DNA of 64,000 nt from an uncultured Bryobacteraceae bacterium (GTDB taxonomy: Bacteria; Acidobacteriota; Terriglobia; Bryobacterales; Bryobacteraceae), in the NCBI GenBank assembly GCA_937920635.1, contig CAKZUE010000021.1:1-64000 (forward strand). The letters run 5' to 3'. Below, in pieces: positions 26,099-35,645 of this stretch. The translations under genes were made by a program, and so were the position numbers. The notes beneath the pieces are model-generated. The model did not search any database, was not told the origin of the DNA, and was given only the letters and a program-made list of their open reading frames with translations. Each line of letters starts with the position of its first letter. Positions within the stretch are counted from its first letter, which is position 1.

Positions 26099-28753
26099 TC
26101 ACTCCGGACTGATGTAAATCTCGTACCAGAGCGTGGCGCCTGACTCGCCGATCCGGAACCGCGCCTTGCCTTCGAAGTCCTCCACCGGAACACCGGCGAA
26201 CCGGTTCCCATCCGCGTCGAGCGCCCACACGGCGACGCGCCACGGCGAGACAGGAAGAGTGATCGTGGCGGGGATTGTCTCGATCAAGGCAGGGGCGCGG
26301 CCCCAATTGCGCCCAACCGAATTGCGCTGCTGGTTCTTCCAGATCTGGCCGGTGTTCTCGTGATCCCCGGTCGCCACGATCACGCCCCAAGCCTCGCCGC
26401 CTGTGAGCGATCCGCCCTCCCGCGCTGTGATCGCGATCGTCGACCATCCCTGGCGTGTCCGGCCGGGTTCAATGATGACGCCGTCGAGATCAAAAGTGCG
26501 TCCATCGGAGAATCCCACAACCGCCTTCGTCGGCGGCGTGTTCACAGTGAGCACGCCGCGTCCCGCTTCGGTCAGATCCCACACCACCTGCCCGTTGTCC
26601 GAAGCGTAGACCGGCCCCTCGGGGGCGGCGGGCATCTCGTCCAGCCCCTCGGCCTCATCCCCGATGGAAAGCGCGACGCGCGACACCAGTCCCAGCGTGG
26701 CGGGCACGCCGATGCTGGAACCGTCGCCGATGCGCCACTGGCGTCCCTGATTCACCACTGCGTCCAGCTCCGTCTCCCGGTCAAAGCGGATCACGTGCTC
26801 TCCGGCAGCGGGCATGACGTCACCCCGGCGGAAAAGAGATGCGGCCACCAGGGAATTGGCCAGCTTGCCGGGATTGCCTGCTGTGTCGAAAAAGCCGGTC
26901 ACATATTCGTCCATGCCAGTGGGATATTCAAAAAACCAGATGCCATCCCAATCCTGCAAAGCGCCGTAGGCGGCTATAAAGAGTGGCATTTCCGTGGAAT
27001 AGGTGTTCGGCGAGGGATGCTGATATTCGGTCACATTGTGGGGTTTGCCCTTCACGCGCTGGCGGGCGATCCCCGCCAGTGTCGAACCTGCGGGGTTGTT
27101 GACCATGGAGACGTTGTCTACGGTCCAGTTGTCCGGGTTCCAGTCCTGTCCGGAGGGGAACTGCGGGTGTTGCCAGTAGGCGTGCGAGTCGATCGCGTCC
27201 ATCGCGGCCTGAGTGTTCGGCGGACTGTTGGCGATGATGGTAGCGAACACGATGCCGCGGTAGCCGAGATCTTCCTTCACGTACCGCCGCATCTCCTCCC
27301 AATATTTCCTCTCAAGGTCCAGCGCGAAACGAACCCAATCCCGGCGCTGCCCGAGAGTAGCGCCTGCGCCCGCGCGCGCCACGTTGGGCACGTTGCCGCC
27401 TTCCAGGCTCGTCCCTTCAGGCAGCACGCCGATCTGGCCGCCTTCGCGGAATTCCACCTGCGCGATCCAGACCTGTGCCGTCCGGTCTCCGAAACCGTTG
27501 AAGTTGATTCGTGCGTTGGACTCGGTCACGGTGCTCTGGAACGTGATCGAATACTGCCGCCATTCCGTGCCGAGCACAGCGGAAATGGACGGCGCCAGGC
27601 TCGCCCAGTCCGTGTGGGCGCGCTGCAGCCCTGCGTTGACCTGGATCGCGCTCGCCGCCCGGGCCCAAAAGCGCAACGTATAGATCTTGCCGGATTCGAC
27701 GGCGATCCGCGACTGGTTGAACTGCACGTGCCAGCTCGCCCCGCCCGGCGTCTGCACCTCGATCAGCAGCGCCGGTCCGCCCCGGAACTCGTTCGACACC
27801 GAGGCCACCGCCCTGGCGCCCTGGTGGCACTCGATGGTCCATTGAAGTCCGCTTGTCCAGCAACCTCCCGTCCAGCCAGATGCTGTGACCGAAAAATCAC
27901 CATTCAGCAGAAGATTCGGCCCGAATTCCTGGTCGACAACGCCCCAGCCCTGCTTCAGCGCCTCGGTGGACTCGTATTTTGTCCGAAGCCATTCATTCCA
28001 CTTGGCCTGCAAGTCGCGGCGGTAGCGCTCCGGCATGGAATCGGTTACGCCTTCGAACCACTTCTGCACCAGGCCGTTTTCATTCATGATTTCGACAAAA
28101 GCGACGGCAGGATCCCGCGCCAGCGGCGTGTCGCCGCGATACGGATTTGGCGCCGTCAGCAGGTTTCGTGCGTGTTCCTTGTGCAGTTCAAGCGCCGTAT
28201 CGTTGAAGAAACCGAGGATATGCTGGTCTTTCCACCCCATCCGGGAAATTTCATCGCCCAGGCCGTCCGTGCGCTGGAATTCACGGCTGACCAGCAGATT
28301 GATATTGGAATAAATCCCGTTTTCAGCGAGCTTCGCAACAAAATAGTGCAGGCGGTCGAGCCGCTCCGGCGACAATTCCCGGGACGTGCCCTTTGAATAG
28401 TCAATCAGGACGCGGCTCTTGTCCCACGGCGCTTCCAGGTGATGAAAACGGACGCTGTTGAATCCGAACCGCGCCAGGCGCGCCGCGTGGGCTTCCGCGC
28501 GCACGGCATCGGGGAAGGCTGTTGCCGCGCCGACATTGACTCCCAGGAAGCGGATGCGCCGCCCGTCAGCCACGTAATGGCCGTCTTGGCTGACCTCGAC
28601 CCAGGGAGAGTCCGTGGCGATGGCCTGATTCCAGCCGGCGAAACTTGTGATGTTCGGGTCCGCGCCGAACCAGGCCAGGCGGAACGGCTCCAGGCCGCCG
28701 CCCTGTCCGAGCAGCACGCCGGCGCAGCAGACGAAGGAGAGCAAGAGACGCAT
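26099..28753 (-). CDS. Secreted clan GH-A glycoside hydrolase with inserted carbohydrate-binding module
   Basis: An 884-residue secreted enzyme with a signal peptide (MRLLLSFVCCAGVLLGQ). The barrel begins with IRFLGVNVGAATAFPD and FGFNSVRFHHLEAPWD. The likely acid/base is Glu225 in FVEIMNENG. The likely nucleophile is Glu576 in KPHNVTEYQHPSPN, followed by WDGIWFFEYP. These fit a retaining clan A hydrolase such as GH5 or a relative. Between them, about residues 278-440, sits a module typical of CBM4/9-like domains (GPNLLLNGDFSVTASGWTGG, IYTLRFWARAAS, ARINFNGFG). The C-terminal ~230 residues form beta-rich domains. Precise family and substrate are not determined. Confidence 0.82.
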   Translation of the reverse strand: MRLLLSFVCCAGVLLGQGGGLEPFRLAWFGADPNITSFAGWNQAIATDSPWVEVSQDGHYVADGRRIRFLGVNVGAATAFPDAVRAEAHAARLARFGFNSVRFHHLEAPWDKSRVLIDYSKGTSRELSPERLDRLHYFVAKLAENGIYSNINLLVSREFQRTDGLGDEISRMGWKDQHILGFFNDTALELHKEHARNLLTAPNPYRGDTPLARDPAVAFVEIMNENGLVQKWFEGVTDSMPERYRRDLQAKWNEWLRTKYESTEALKQGWGVVDQEFGPNLLLNGDFSVTASGWTGGCWTSGLQWTIECHQGARAVASVSNEFRGGPALLIEVQTPGGASWHVQFNQSRIAVESGKIYTLRFWARAASAIQVNAGLQRAHTDWASLAPSISAVLGTEWRQYSITFQSTVTESNARINFNGFGDRTAQVWIAQVEFREGGQIGVLPEGTSLEGGNVPNVARAGAGATLGQRRDWVRFALDLERKYWEEMRRYVKEDLGYRGIVFATIIANSPPNTQAAMDAIDSHAYWQHPQFPSGQDWNPDNWTVDNVSMVNNPAGSTLAGIARQRVKGKPHNVTEYQHPSPNTYSTEMPLFIAAYGALQDWDGIWFFEYPTGMDEYVTGFFDTAGNPGKLANSLVAASLFRRGDVMPAAGEHVIRFDRETELDAVVNQGRQWRIGDGSSIGVPATLGLVSRVALSIGDEAEGLDEMPAAPEGPVYASDNGQVVWDLTEAGRGVLTVNTPPTKAVVGFSDGRTFDLDGVIIEPGRTRQGWSTIAITAREGGSLTGGEAWGVIVATGDHENTGQIWKNQQRNSVGRNWGRAPALIETIPATITLPVSPWRVAVWALDADGNRFAGVPVEDFEGKARFRIGESGATLWYEIYISPE

Positions 28754-28816
28754 ATACCCTCAACTCCAACAGTGATTTTACGATGATGAGCGGGCCAATC
28801 CAAGCGAGCGTTCACC

Positions 28817-29788
28817 TCAGGATGCCAGGTACTCCCGGATCATGCGGATGTTCTCCGGCGGCGTTTCCAGCGGCAGGCACCCGGTGCCCATCAGGCAATT
28901 CGGCCTTCCGGCGGCGATGGCGAGGATGCGGTCCACTTCGGCGAGGATCGCGGCGCGGTCGGAGCAAGCGACGATGCGCGGATCCATGTTGATCCGCACG
29001 GCGACATGCGGGTGTGTGGCGCACAACCGGTCGACGAACCGCTGCTGATCGGTTTCCACATTGCACACGACATAATTGGTGCCGGTGGAGAGCAGATCGT
29101 CGAGGATCTTCACCGTGTCGCCGCCGAGGATGCAGGGCGAGGCGAGTCCTGTGATCTCGCGGGTCACCTCCAGAGCCCGCCTGAGCGCAGGCAGTTCCAC
29201 CGTGCGGAACTGCCGGGGCGAAATCAGGGGCGGGGCGGCGGCGGACTCGAAGAAGGCGATTTTCAATCCCGCATCGCGAATGGCGCGGATGAACACCGCC
29301 TGATTTTCCGCAAGGCGCAGCAGCAGGCGGCGTGCGTCGTCCGGCCTTTCGGCAACCGCGGCGCACACGTTCTCGATGCCCAGCAGGTTGATGGCGATGG
29401 AGAAGGGGCCTGACACCGGAATTCTCACTTCGGCTTCCGGCAACTCAGCCTGGAGGCGGCGGCCGACTCCGATCACCATGGCGATGCGGCCGTCGCGCGA
29501 CGGGTCAAATGGCGGGAGCGCCAGCGCATCGTCGAGCGCGCCGATGAGCGGCTCGGCGATGGCGGGGATCGAGTCTTCACCCGTCGGCGCCACGACCCGC
29601 GCCCCGTAGGCTTCAGCCTCGAGATTATAGATGTCGATCCCCACCACGATGGGCGTGTGGCGGTAGGCGAGCCATGCATCCCGGTGGCCGCGGAACATCT
29701 TTTCAGCGTCGCGGGACGCTTCCCATGGACTACAGCCGGCCCAGCGCGCCGCGTGCTCATAGATGGAGGGATTGAAAGGGATCCGCAT
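28817..29788 (-). CDS. Uroporphyrinogen decarboxylase (UroD)-like protein
   Basis: A 323-residue protein of the URO-D superfamily, starting at 29788 (MRIPFNPSIYEHAARWAG); the longer ORF-track form begins in Arg-rich non-coding sequence. Recognisable parts are TPIVVGIDIYNLEAEAYG, the GPFSIAINLLGIEN segment, ISPRQFRTVELPALRRAL, and the C-terminal NMDPRIVACSDRAAI and MGTGCLPLETPPENIR. It lacks the usual haem-biosynthetic context and is more likely a corrinoid methyltransferase-type or orphan family member than HemE. It reads toward the glycoside hydrolase, 63 bases away, and may share its transcript. Confidence 0.82.
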   Translation of the reverse strand: MRIPFNPSIYEHAARWAGCSPWEASRDAEKMFRGHRDAWLAYRHTPIVVGIDIYNLEAEAYGARVVAPTGEDSIPAIAEPLIGALDDALALPPFDPSRDGRIAMVIGVGRRLQAELPEAEVRIPVSGPFSIAINLLGIENVCAAVAERPDDARRLLLRLAENQAVFIRAIRDAGLKIAFFESAAAPPLISPRQFRTVELPALRRALEVTREITGLASPCILGGDTVKILDDLLSTGTNYVVCNVETDQQRFVDRLCATHPHVAVRINMDPRIVACSDRAAILAEVDRILAIAAGRPNCLMGTGCLPLETPPENIRMIREYLAS

Positions 29789-29949
29789 ATCCGGTTTCCT
29801 TCTCGATTGGATCACAGCCGCCGGCGCGCCGGGAGCGAGCCGGACGCGGGAGGAGGCGGCCGGCAGGCTTCGCCCGCCTCCCGCGCCGCGCTTGCGCCGC
29901 GAATCTTTGAACAAACCGCCCCGGCCGGGCGTTATTCTCAGGTGGAGCC

Positions 29950-30687
29950 ATGACACAACCCGCTTCTGATCAACCGTTGACCGAGATCCAGCGGATTTCG
30001 GGCGTGTTTACTGAGCCTTCCGGTGTCTTCGCCGATATTGCCCGCAACGGGCGGTGGTGGATCGTCGCCGTCGTCCTCATCCTGCTCAATGTCGTCGCGA
30101 TCTCCGCCATGGTGCAGCGTGTGGGGTATGACCTGATGATCGAGAAAGCCCTCGAGCAGAGCCGTCGGGTGCAGGAGATGAGCCCCGAACAGCGCGCCCA
30201 AGTGTACGAATCGCAGCGGCAATTCATGCCCATCGCCATGAGGGTCTTTCCGCCGGTGGCGATCCTGGGCGGAATGCTGGTGGTAGCGGCGGCGCTGCTG
30301 TTCTCCTACCGCTTCCTGCTGGATGCCGATGTCAAATACAAGGAAGTGCTGAACATCACCGCGTACGCCTATCTGCCGCCGGCCATCGCCGCCAACCTGA
30401 TGTTTTTCGCGCTGCTCTACCTGAAGCCGCCTGACGAGTTTGACATGGAGTCGGCGGGAGGGCTCAGCGTGGGCTCGTTCCTGTCGCGCGATACGGCTGC
30501 CTGGCTGCGCAGCCTCGCCAATTCGCTTGACCTGTTTACGATCTGGACGATCGTGCTCATTGCCACCGGCTTCACGGCGCTGTGCGGAGCGCGCAAGATG
30601 CCGTTCGGGCGCTCTGTGTGGGGCGTGCTCGCGCCGTGGCTGGTGTATGTGCTCGGCAAGATGGGCTTCGCGGCGCTCACCGGATGA
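29950..30687 (+). CDS. YIP1-family membrane protein
   Basis: A 245-residue polytopic protein. An N-terminal soluble segment (RISGVFTEPSGVFADIARNGRWW) precedes five hydrophobic segments, including WIVAVVLILLNVVAISAM, PPVAILGGMLVVAAALLF and LDLFTIWTIVLIATGFTAL. The pattern is that of the YIP1/DUF1282 family, which has no agreed function in bacteria. AGGTGGAG lies before the ATG. It is followed 53 bases later by gph. Confidence 0.88.
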   Translation: MTQPASDQPLTEIQRISGVFTEPSGVFADIARNGRWWIVAVVLILLNVVAISAMVQRVGYDLMIEKALEQSRRVQEMSPEQRAQVYESQRQFMPIAMRVFPPVAILGGMLVVAAALLFSYRFLLDADVKYKEVLNITAYAYLPPAIAANLMFFALLYLKPPDEFDMESAGGLSVGSFLSRDTAAWLRSLANSLDLFTIWTIVLIATGFTALCGARKMPFGRSVWGVLAPWLVYVLGKMGFAALTG

Positions 30688-30740
30688 CTTCGTGATGCTG
30701 CGCCTGTCACCGCGCCTGCGGCTACACTGGTAGCAGGCAG

Positions 30741-31391
30741 ATGGCGCTGGTGATTTTCGATCTCGACGGCACGCTGGTGGACTCCGTCGAGGATCTCTGT
30801 AATTCAGTGAATGCGGCGCGCGGCTACATGGGGCTGCCGCCGCTGCCTCACGGCGTGGTCGCTTCTTACGTCGGCAACGGCGCGCCGGTGTTGATCCGCC
30901 GGGCCATGGGGCCAGATGCCACCGAACAGCAGATCGATGAGGCGCTCGCTTTTTTCCTGAGCTACTACCGCGAGCATATGCTCGATCACACGCGTCCTTA
31001 CCCGGGGGTGGTGGAAACGCTGGAATCGCTCCATTCCCGGGGTATCAGGATGGCGGTGCTGACCAACAAACCGCAAAGGTTCTCGCGCGATATGTGCGCG
31101 GGGCTTGGGCTGTCGCAGTACTTTTTCCAGATCTACGGTGGCAACAGCTTCGAGCAGAAGAAGCCCGACCCGGTGGGAATCCGGACGCTGATCGAAGAGG
31201 CGAAGGCGCGGCCCCGCGAAACATGGATGGTGGGCGATTCCGCCACGGATGTGCTCACGGCGCGTAATGCTGGTGTCCACAGCGTAGGCGTCACCTACGG
31301 TATCAATCCCGATTCGCTCAAGGAGGCGCCGCCCGACTTCCTCATCCACTCCATGAGCGAGCTTCCCGCGCTGCTCGAACGGAATCGCTGA
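30741..31391 (+). CDS. gph: Phosphoglycolate phosphatase-like HAD hydrolase
   Basis: A 216-residue HAD superfamily phosphatase. Motif I is FDLDGTLVDSVEDL near the N-terminus, a helical cap follows, motif II lies in MAVLTNKPQRFSRD, motif III Lys is in FEQKKPDPVGI, and motif IV in WMVGDSATDVLTARNAG. This matches Gph, which removes phosphate from 2-phosphoglycolate in damage repair and photorespiratory-type salvage. Length is normal. The gene is convergent with the DUF2339 gene, with nine bases between stop codons. The narrower substrate is inferred from similarity. Confidence 0.9.
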   Translation: MALVIFDLDGTLVDSVEDLCNSVNAARGYMGLPPLPHGVVASYVGNGAPVLIRRAMGPDATEQQIDEALAFFLSYYREHMLDHTRPYPGVVETLESLHSRGIRMAVLTNKPQRFSRDMCAGLGLSQYFFQIYGGNSFEQKKPDPVGIRTLIEEAKARPRETWMVGDSATDVLTARNAGVHSVGVTYGINPDSLKEAPPDFLIHSMSELPALLERNR

Positions 31392-31400
31392 GGGCTTCAC

Positions 31401-33446
31401 TTATCCGATCCATTTCGCCAGCCGCTCCCGGTGGCGCGAGTACAGGTAAGACGCCGCCACCAGCAGCAGGCCGAGCCCGACAAACGCGGCGCTGCGGAAC
31501 AGCCGTCCCAGTTGCCACACGTCGATCAGGTACAGTTTGACGATCACCGAGCAAAGAGCCACGAGGCCCAGCACGCGGTCGAGCCGCGCCCGCCGCGCCA
31601 CGCCCAGCGCCACGAGCGCAAGACCGTAGCCCGCCAATACGAGAGAGAAAGCCACGATCGAAGCGCTGCCGACATCCTCCGCCGCCGCTGTGCGCTGGAT
31701 CTGCCCGAGGATCTCGAGCTGCACCGCCGCCAGCAAGGTGGCGTGCCCCGCAATGTAGGCTGCGGCGGCCAGGGCGCGAGGCAGGAGCAGCAGGGCGCTG
31801 ATCCAGCAGCCGAGCGCCGCCCACAGCATGACGAAAAAGCGCGTGTTGACGAACAGGGTTTCCACCGCCGCTGCCGCATCTATGGCGGCAACGCGCCCAA
31901 TGCCCAGCAGCAACACGCCTGCCGCGATCCAGTGCGGCAGGCGCGCCCGGAACCGCGATGCCAGGAACGCCACCAGCACCGCCTCAAGACTCCACGCGAC
32001 ACTGATGCGCCACGCGCCGAACTGGATAGGAATCGCCAGCGTCAGAAACGCCGCCGACAGTACGCCTGACAACAGCGCCAGCGGCTCCACGCGGCGCGCC
32101 GCCCATGCCGAGCCGGCAAACACCGCCGCCGCAAGAAAGGTAAACGCCCCTGTCCATGCATGGCGCTCCGGTTCGAGCAGCGCATACGATGAGGCGTACC
32201 AGGCCACCGCGTTTGCCGCGTAGACCAACGACACGGTCCAGTTCCGCGCACCCTCCTCCGGCTGGAGCTCCCACAGTTGCCATCCGTGGATGAACGCAAA
32301 CCCCGCCGCGATGCCCGAAAGGCACGTCCAGAAACCTTCTCCCGCGCCCGGCGCGCCGGCATGGATCCAATACGGGAGCCAGAAACCGAGCGCCGCCGCC
32401 GCCGTCATATTCCGGAATAAACCGGCTGCGGCCAGCGGCAGCAATGCCGCGAACAGCAGCGCCGGATCCGGCCGGAAGACAAAACCAATGCTCAGCCCTG
32501 CGCCCACATGCGCCAGTTGCCGCACGGCGCGCGACGGCGAGAAGCAGAACAGCACATAAGCGCAGAGCGGGAAGAACACGGCCGGCGCGCGTTTGGCCGC
32601 TTCGAAATGATTCTCGAACCATGCTGCATAAATCGCCGCTCCCGCGAAAAACGCCAGCCATTCCGCTGCGGCCCAGCCACGCGCGCGCCGCACCCACACG
32701 GCTGCGGCGGTCAGCAGCAACAAATACGGGAACAGAATCCACGGCGCGTCGCGGCCGGTAGAAAGTACCAGCGGCGTCAAAAAGCCGCCGATCAGCGAGA
32801 GCACTGCAATTGGCGCTGCATCGTATCGGAGCGCCAGCCACGCACCCACTGCCGTGACCAGCACCATCGCCAGAAATGAAAGCGCTACGGGTGTGAGCTG
32901 GTAGAAGCCATACGCCGCATAGCAGGCCACATAGAGGATGCTGACGCCGAGCGCCGTGATGCCCATCGAGAAGATGCGCTGGCCTGCTTTGTGCAGGCGC
33001 TCCGCCACGATCAGCGCCGCCAGGCCAGCCATGACACCCATCGCCACGCGCATCCACGGCCCGATCCATTCGTTGTCAATGGCGTACTTGAACAAAAACG
33101 CCACGCCCAGCACCAGCGTGATGACGCCGATCCGGTTCAGCCAGGCGAGCCCGAGCGAGTTCTCCATTGATGCCATGGCAGGGGGCGCAGGTTGCGTGTC
33201 TGGAAGGAACGCCGGCTGCGGTTCAGCGGTCTCACCAGCGGGCGGAGGCTCGATGGCCTCTTCTGTTGCCTGGGGCGTCCAGGGTTCCGGCGCCGGCCAG
33301 GGCGGCGGCGGCGGCGGCGTGGCGGCGGGCCGCTCGATCAGGTTCAACCGTGCCTCGAGTTGATCCAGGCGGCTGCTCAATCTGGCCAGCGCTTTCGAGA
33401 TGGCGTCCAGGCGTTCCTGAATCGGGTTCGTCTCGTCGCTCGGCAT
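31401..33446 (-). CDS. DUF2339 polytopic membrane protein
   Basis: A 681-residue integral membrane protein with about twenty hydrophobic segments. The start at 33446 (MPSDETNPIQERLD) has GGAGGAG upstream. A short coiled-coil (IQERLDAISKALARLSSRLDQLEARL) is followed by a Pro-rich linker, then the conserved entry to the membrane region (NRIGVITLVLGVAFLFKYAID, ALGVSILYVACYAAYGFY and FLTPLVLSTGRD). The family is widespread and uncharacterised. It lies downstream of the GT-thioesterase gene on the same strand, 171 bases away, with hairpins between, so it may be separate from that operon. Confidence 0.9.
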   Translation of the reverse strand: MPSDETNPIQERLDAISKALARLSSRLDQLEARLNLIERPAATPPPPPPWPAPEPWTPQATEEAIEPPPAGETAEPQPAFLPDTQPAPPAMASMENSLGLAWLNRIGVITLVLGVAFLFKYAIDNEWIGPWMRVAMGVMAGLAALIVAERLHKAGQRIFSMGITALGVSILYVACYAAYGFYQLTPVALSFLAMVLVTAVGAWLALRYDAAPIAVLSLIGGFLTPLVLSTGRDAPWILFPYLLLLTAAAVWVRRARGWAAAEWLAFFAGAAIYAAWFENHFEAAKRAPAVFFPLCAYVLFCFSPSRAVRQLAHVGAGLSIGFVFRPDPALLFAALLPLAAAGLFRNMTAAAALGFWLPYWIHAGAPGAGEGFWTCLSGIAAGFAFIHGWQLWELQPEEGARNWTVSLVYAANAVAWYASSYALLEPERHAWTGAFTFLAAAVFAGSAWAARRVEPLALLSGVLSAAFLTLAIPIQFGAWRISVAWSLEAVLVAFLASRFRARLPHWIAAGVLLLGIGRVAAIDAAAAVETLFVNTRFFVMLWAALGCWISALLLLPRALAAAAYIAGHATLLAAVQLEILGQIQRTAAAEDVGSASIVAFSLVLAGYGLALVALGVARRARLDRVLGLVALCSVIVKLYLIDVWQLGRLFRSAAFVGLGLLLVAASYLYSRHRERLAKWIG

Positions 33447-33617
33447 GACGCTCTCCTCCAGAGTGCGCGGGTGCGCGGCTGACTTGTTCTCCGGCAGGTT
33501 AGCACGCCGCCATGCCGTGCTGGAGCGCTGCGGGCCTTCGGCCCGGGCTGGTTCGCCGCCCGCTACCGCCGGGCCCGGTTCTGCCGCGCTGCTGTTCACG
33601 CATTGCGGGCGCAGTCT

Positions 33618-35645
33618 TCAAGACTGTTGCCGCAGCAGGTGCGCCCGCAGCGCCGCCAGCAGCGCTGGCAGCGCGGATTCCAGATAGAAATGGCCGCCCG
33701 GGAATTCGGCGCGTTCAAAGTGGGCGGTGGTCTGCTCGCGCCAGGCATCGAGGTGCGCCGAAGTGACATTCGGATCCGCGTCGCCGCCGTAGGCGAAGAT
33801 GGGCACATCGAGCGGCGGCTCCGGTACATAGGCGTAGTGGCGGTACAGGCGCGCGTCGGCCAGCAGCGCCGGCAGCGCCAGCTTGAGCAGTTCGGGCTGG
33901 TTCAGCACGCTTGGCGGGAATCCCTCCAGGCGCCGCAATTCTTCGATGAAGTCGCGCAGGGACGGTTCGGGCGGCGGAACATGGTTCAGGCGGAACTGCG
34001 GAGCGCGCGCGCCGGAGACGTGCAGCGAGCGCGGAAGCGGCAGCCCGGCCCGGCGCAGCGCGCGCGTCAGTTCGAAAGCGATGCCCGCGCCCATGGAGTG
34101 TCCGAAGAAGGCGTACGGCGCGTTGAGGAACGGCCGGATCTGTTCGAGCAGCGCCTCGACCAGCGGCTGCATCCGCTCGAACGGGGGCTCCGATGCGCGC
34201 GATTCTCGCCCCGGCAGCCGCACCGGAACCACGAACGCCGCCTGCGCCAGCGGTTCGCTCCAGGCGCGGTAAGGAAGCGCGCCGCCGCCCGCCCAGGGAA
34301 AACAAAACAGCCGGAGCCTGTTTTCTGGCGCCGAGTGGATGGTGGTGAACCACGGGTGCGTGAGCGCAGGCTTGCCGGAGGCTTTTCGCGCAAGGCGCAG
34401 CGCGAGCAGCCGCCGCTTCTCCTCGCTGAGCAGAGGGCGAGGCGAGCCCGCCGTCGCCGCCTTTCTGGGCTTTTTCAGCAGGTCGAGCAGCGCATGTTCG
34501 AACGGCTCCACGGAGATCGACGCCGCATAGTCGAGAGCGGCGCGGCGGCTGGCGGCGGCGATCTCCTCCCAGTGGGCGCGGTCCGAGCTCAGCCGCTCCA
34601 GAATTCTTTGCCATGGCGCCACATCCTGCGGCGGCACCTCGGCCACCGGCACCATCGAAGCGTCCAGCGACGGCTGATAGCGCACGATCGGATTCACCCG
34701 CACCAGATACGGCACGCCCAGCTTGGCCTCGTGCAGCCCCCCGACGTCGGACGCCACCACCGGCACGCCGCGGCTCATCGCTTCCAGCACGATGCGCGAG
34801 CGCGCCTCCGCCCACACCGATGGAACCAGCATCACTCGCGTGCGGCGCAGCAGGTCGTCGATGTTGTCCACCCGCGGCAGCAACGTGATGTTCGGCACGC
34901 TTCGCAGCAGTTCCAGTTCCGCAGGGGTCGTGCCCCACGTCGGAATGGCGGCGAACTGCAATTGCGGCATCCGCCTGGCCAGTTCGAGGAAGATCGTGAT
35001 GCCCTTCACCGCGCAGGGATTCACCATCGAAACGAACTCGTTGTCGAAACGCCCCAGCAACGGGAACTCGGACCCCGGCTCCAGCAACGAGATGGGCACG
35101 TGAATCGCATCCAGCCCGCTCCACTCGCGCACATAGCCCGCCACGTAGTGGCTGACGCCGATGATCAGATCCGCCTGACGCAGGTTCTCCGTCTTGGCTG
35201 CGCTCACCATGGAGCTGTCCGGTCCGAACGGCACGGCGATGGTGGCGCGCACCAGATACACCACCCGGGCGCGCGGGTGGCGCACTGCCAGATCAAACAG
35301 GATCTGCCCCGGGTCGTCCGTGGAGGTGACGATAATGTCCGGGTCGAAGAAATCGACGCAGGACTGGAAGAACTGGCGCAGGTGCGGGCTTCGGGTCAGC
35401 ACGCGCACCTGCACGCCATTCAGGTCATATGCGAGGCTGTCAGCGTCCTCGCTTGTCCGGATCGAACGCGCGGCGAGTTCCTGCTTCAGTTCCGCATGCG
35501 AATTTTCGGAGAATTCGGGAACTCGCGTGACCACCAGCACGCTGTGCCCGCGCGCCGCCAATGCTTCCATCAACAGCCGGTTGCTTTTGTCGCCGCCGCC
35601 CAGGGCAGGGAAGTAGGTCGAGTTGTGGGCCAGCAGGACCTTCAT
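33618..35645 (-). CDS. Fusion: GT4 glycosyltransferase + type II thioesterase
   Basis: A 675-residue protein starting at 35645 (MKVLLAHNSTYFPALGGGDK) and overlapping the upstream gene's stop by four bases (ATGA). Residues 1-385 are a GT4 (GT-B fold) transferase with the E-x7-E pair (Glu280, Glu288 in EARSRIVLEAM) and VNPCAVKGITIFLELAR. A linker about 400-435 carries LLSEEKRRLLALRLARK, similar to segments that precede NRPS/PKS domains. Residues 440-675 are a GrsT-type (type II) thioesterase with FCFPWAGGGALPYRAW, VRLPGRESR, Ser517 in FGHSMGAG, an Asp around 622-624 (GGDADPN) and His652 in FPGGHFYLE, so the triad is complete. Type II thioesterases clear or release acyl groups from carrier proteins; an ACP sits in the FkbH fusion of the same operon. 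Confidence 0.88.
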   Translation of the reverse strand: MKVLLAHNSTYFPALGGGDKSNRLLMEALAARGHSVLVVTRVPEFSENSHAELKQELAARSIRTSEDADSLAYDLNGVQVRVLTRSPHLRQFFQSCVDFFDPDIIVTSTDDPGQILFDLAVRHPRARVVYLVRATIAVPFGPDSSMVSAAKTENLRQADLIIGVSHYVAGYVREWSGLDAIHVPISLLEPGSEFPLLGRFDNEFVSMVNPCAVKGITIFLELARRMPQLQFAAIPTWGTTPAELELLRSVPNITLLPRVDNIDDLLRRTRVMLVPSVWAEARSRIVLEAMSRGVPVVASDVGGLHEAKLGVPYLVRVNPIVRYQPSLDASMVPVAEVPPQDVAPWQRILERLSSDRAHWEEIAAASRRAALDYAASISVEPFEHALLDLLKKPRKAATAGSPRPLLSEEKRRLLALRLARKASGKPALTHPWFTTIHSAPENRLRLFCFPWAGGGALPYRAWSEPLAQAAFVVPVRLPGRESRASEPPFERMQPLVEALLEQIRPFLNAPYAFFGHSMGAGIAFELTRALRRAGLPLPRSLHVSGARAPQFRLNHVPPPEPSLRDFIEELRRLEGFPPSVLNQPELLKLALPALLADARLYRHYAYVPEPPLDVPIFAYGGDADPNVTSAHLDAWREQTTAHFERAEFPGGHFYLESALPALLAALRAHLLRQQS

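Noticed and set aside
26360-28396. Plus-strand ORF of 678 residues opposite the glycoside hydrolase
   Set aside because: Antisense shadow; no domain, no ribosome-binding site.
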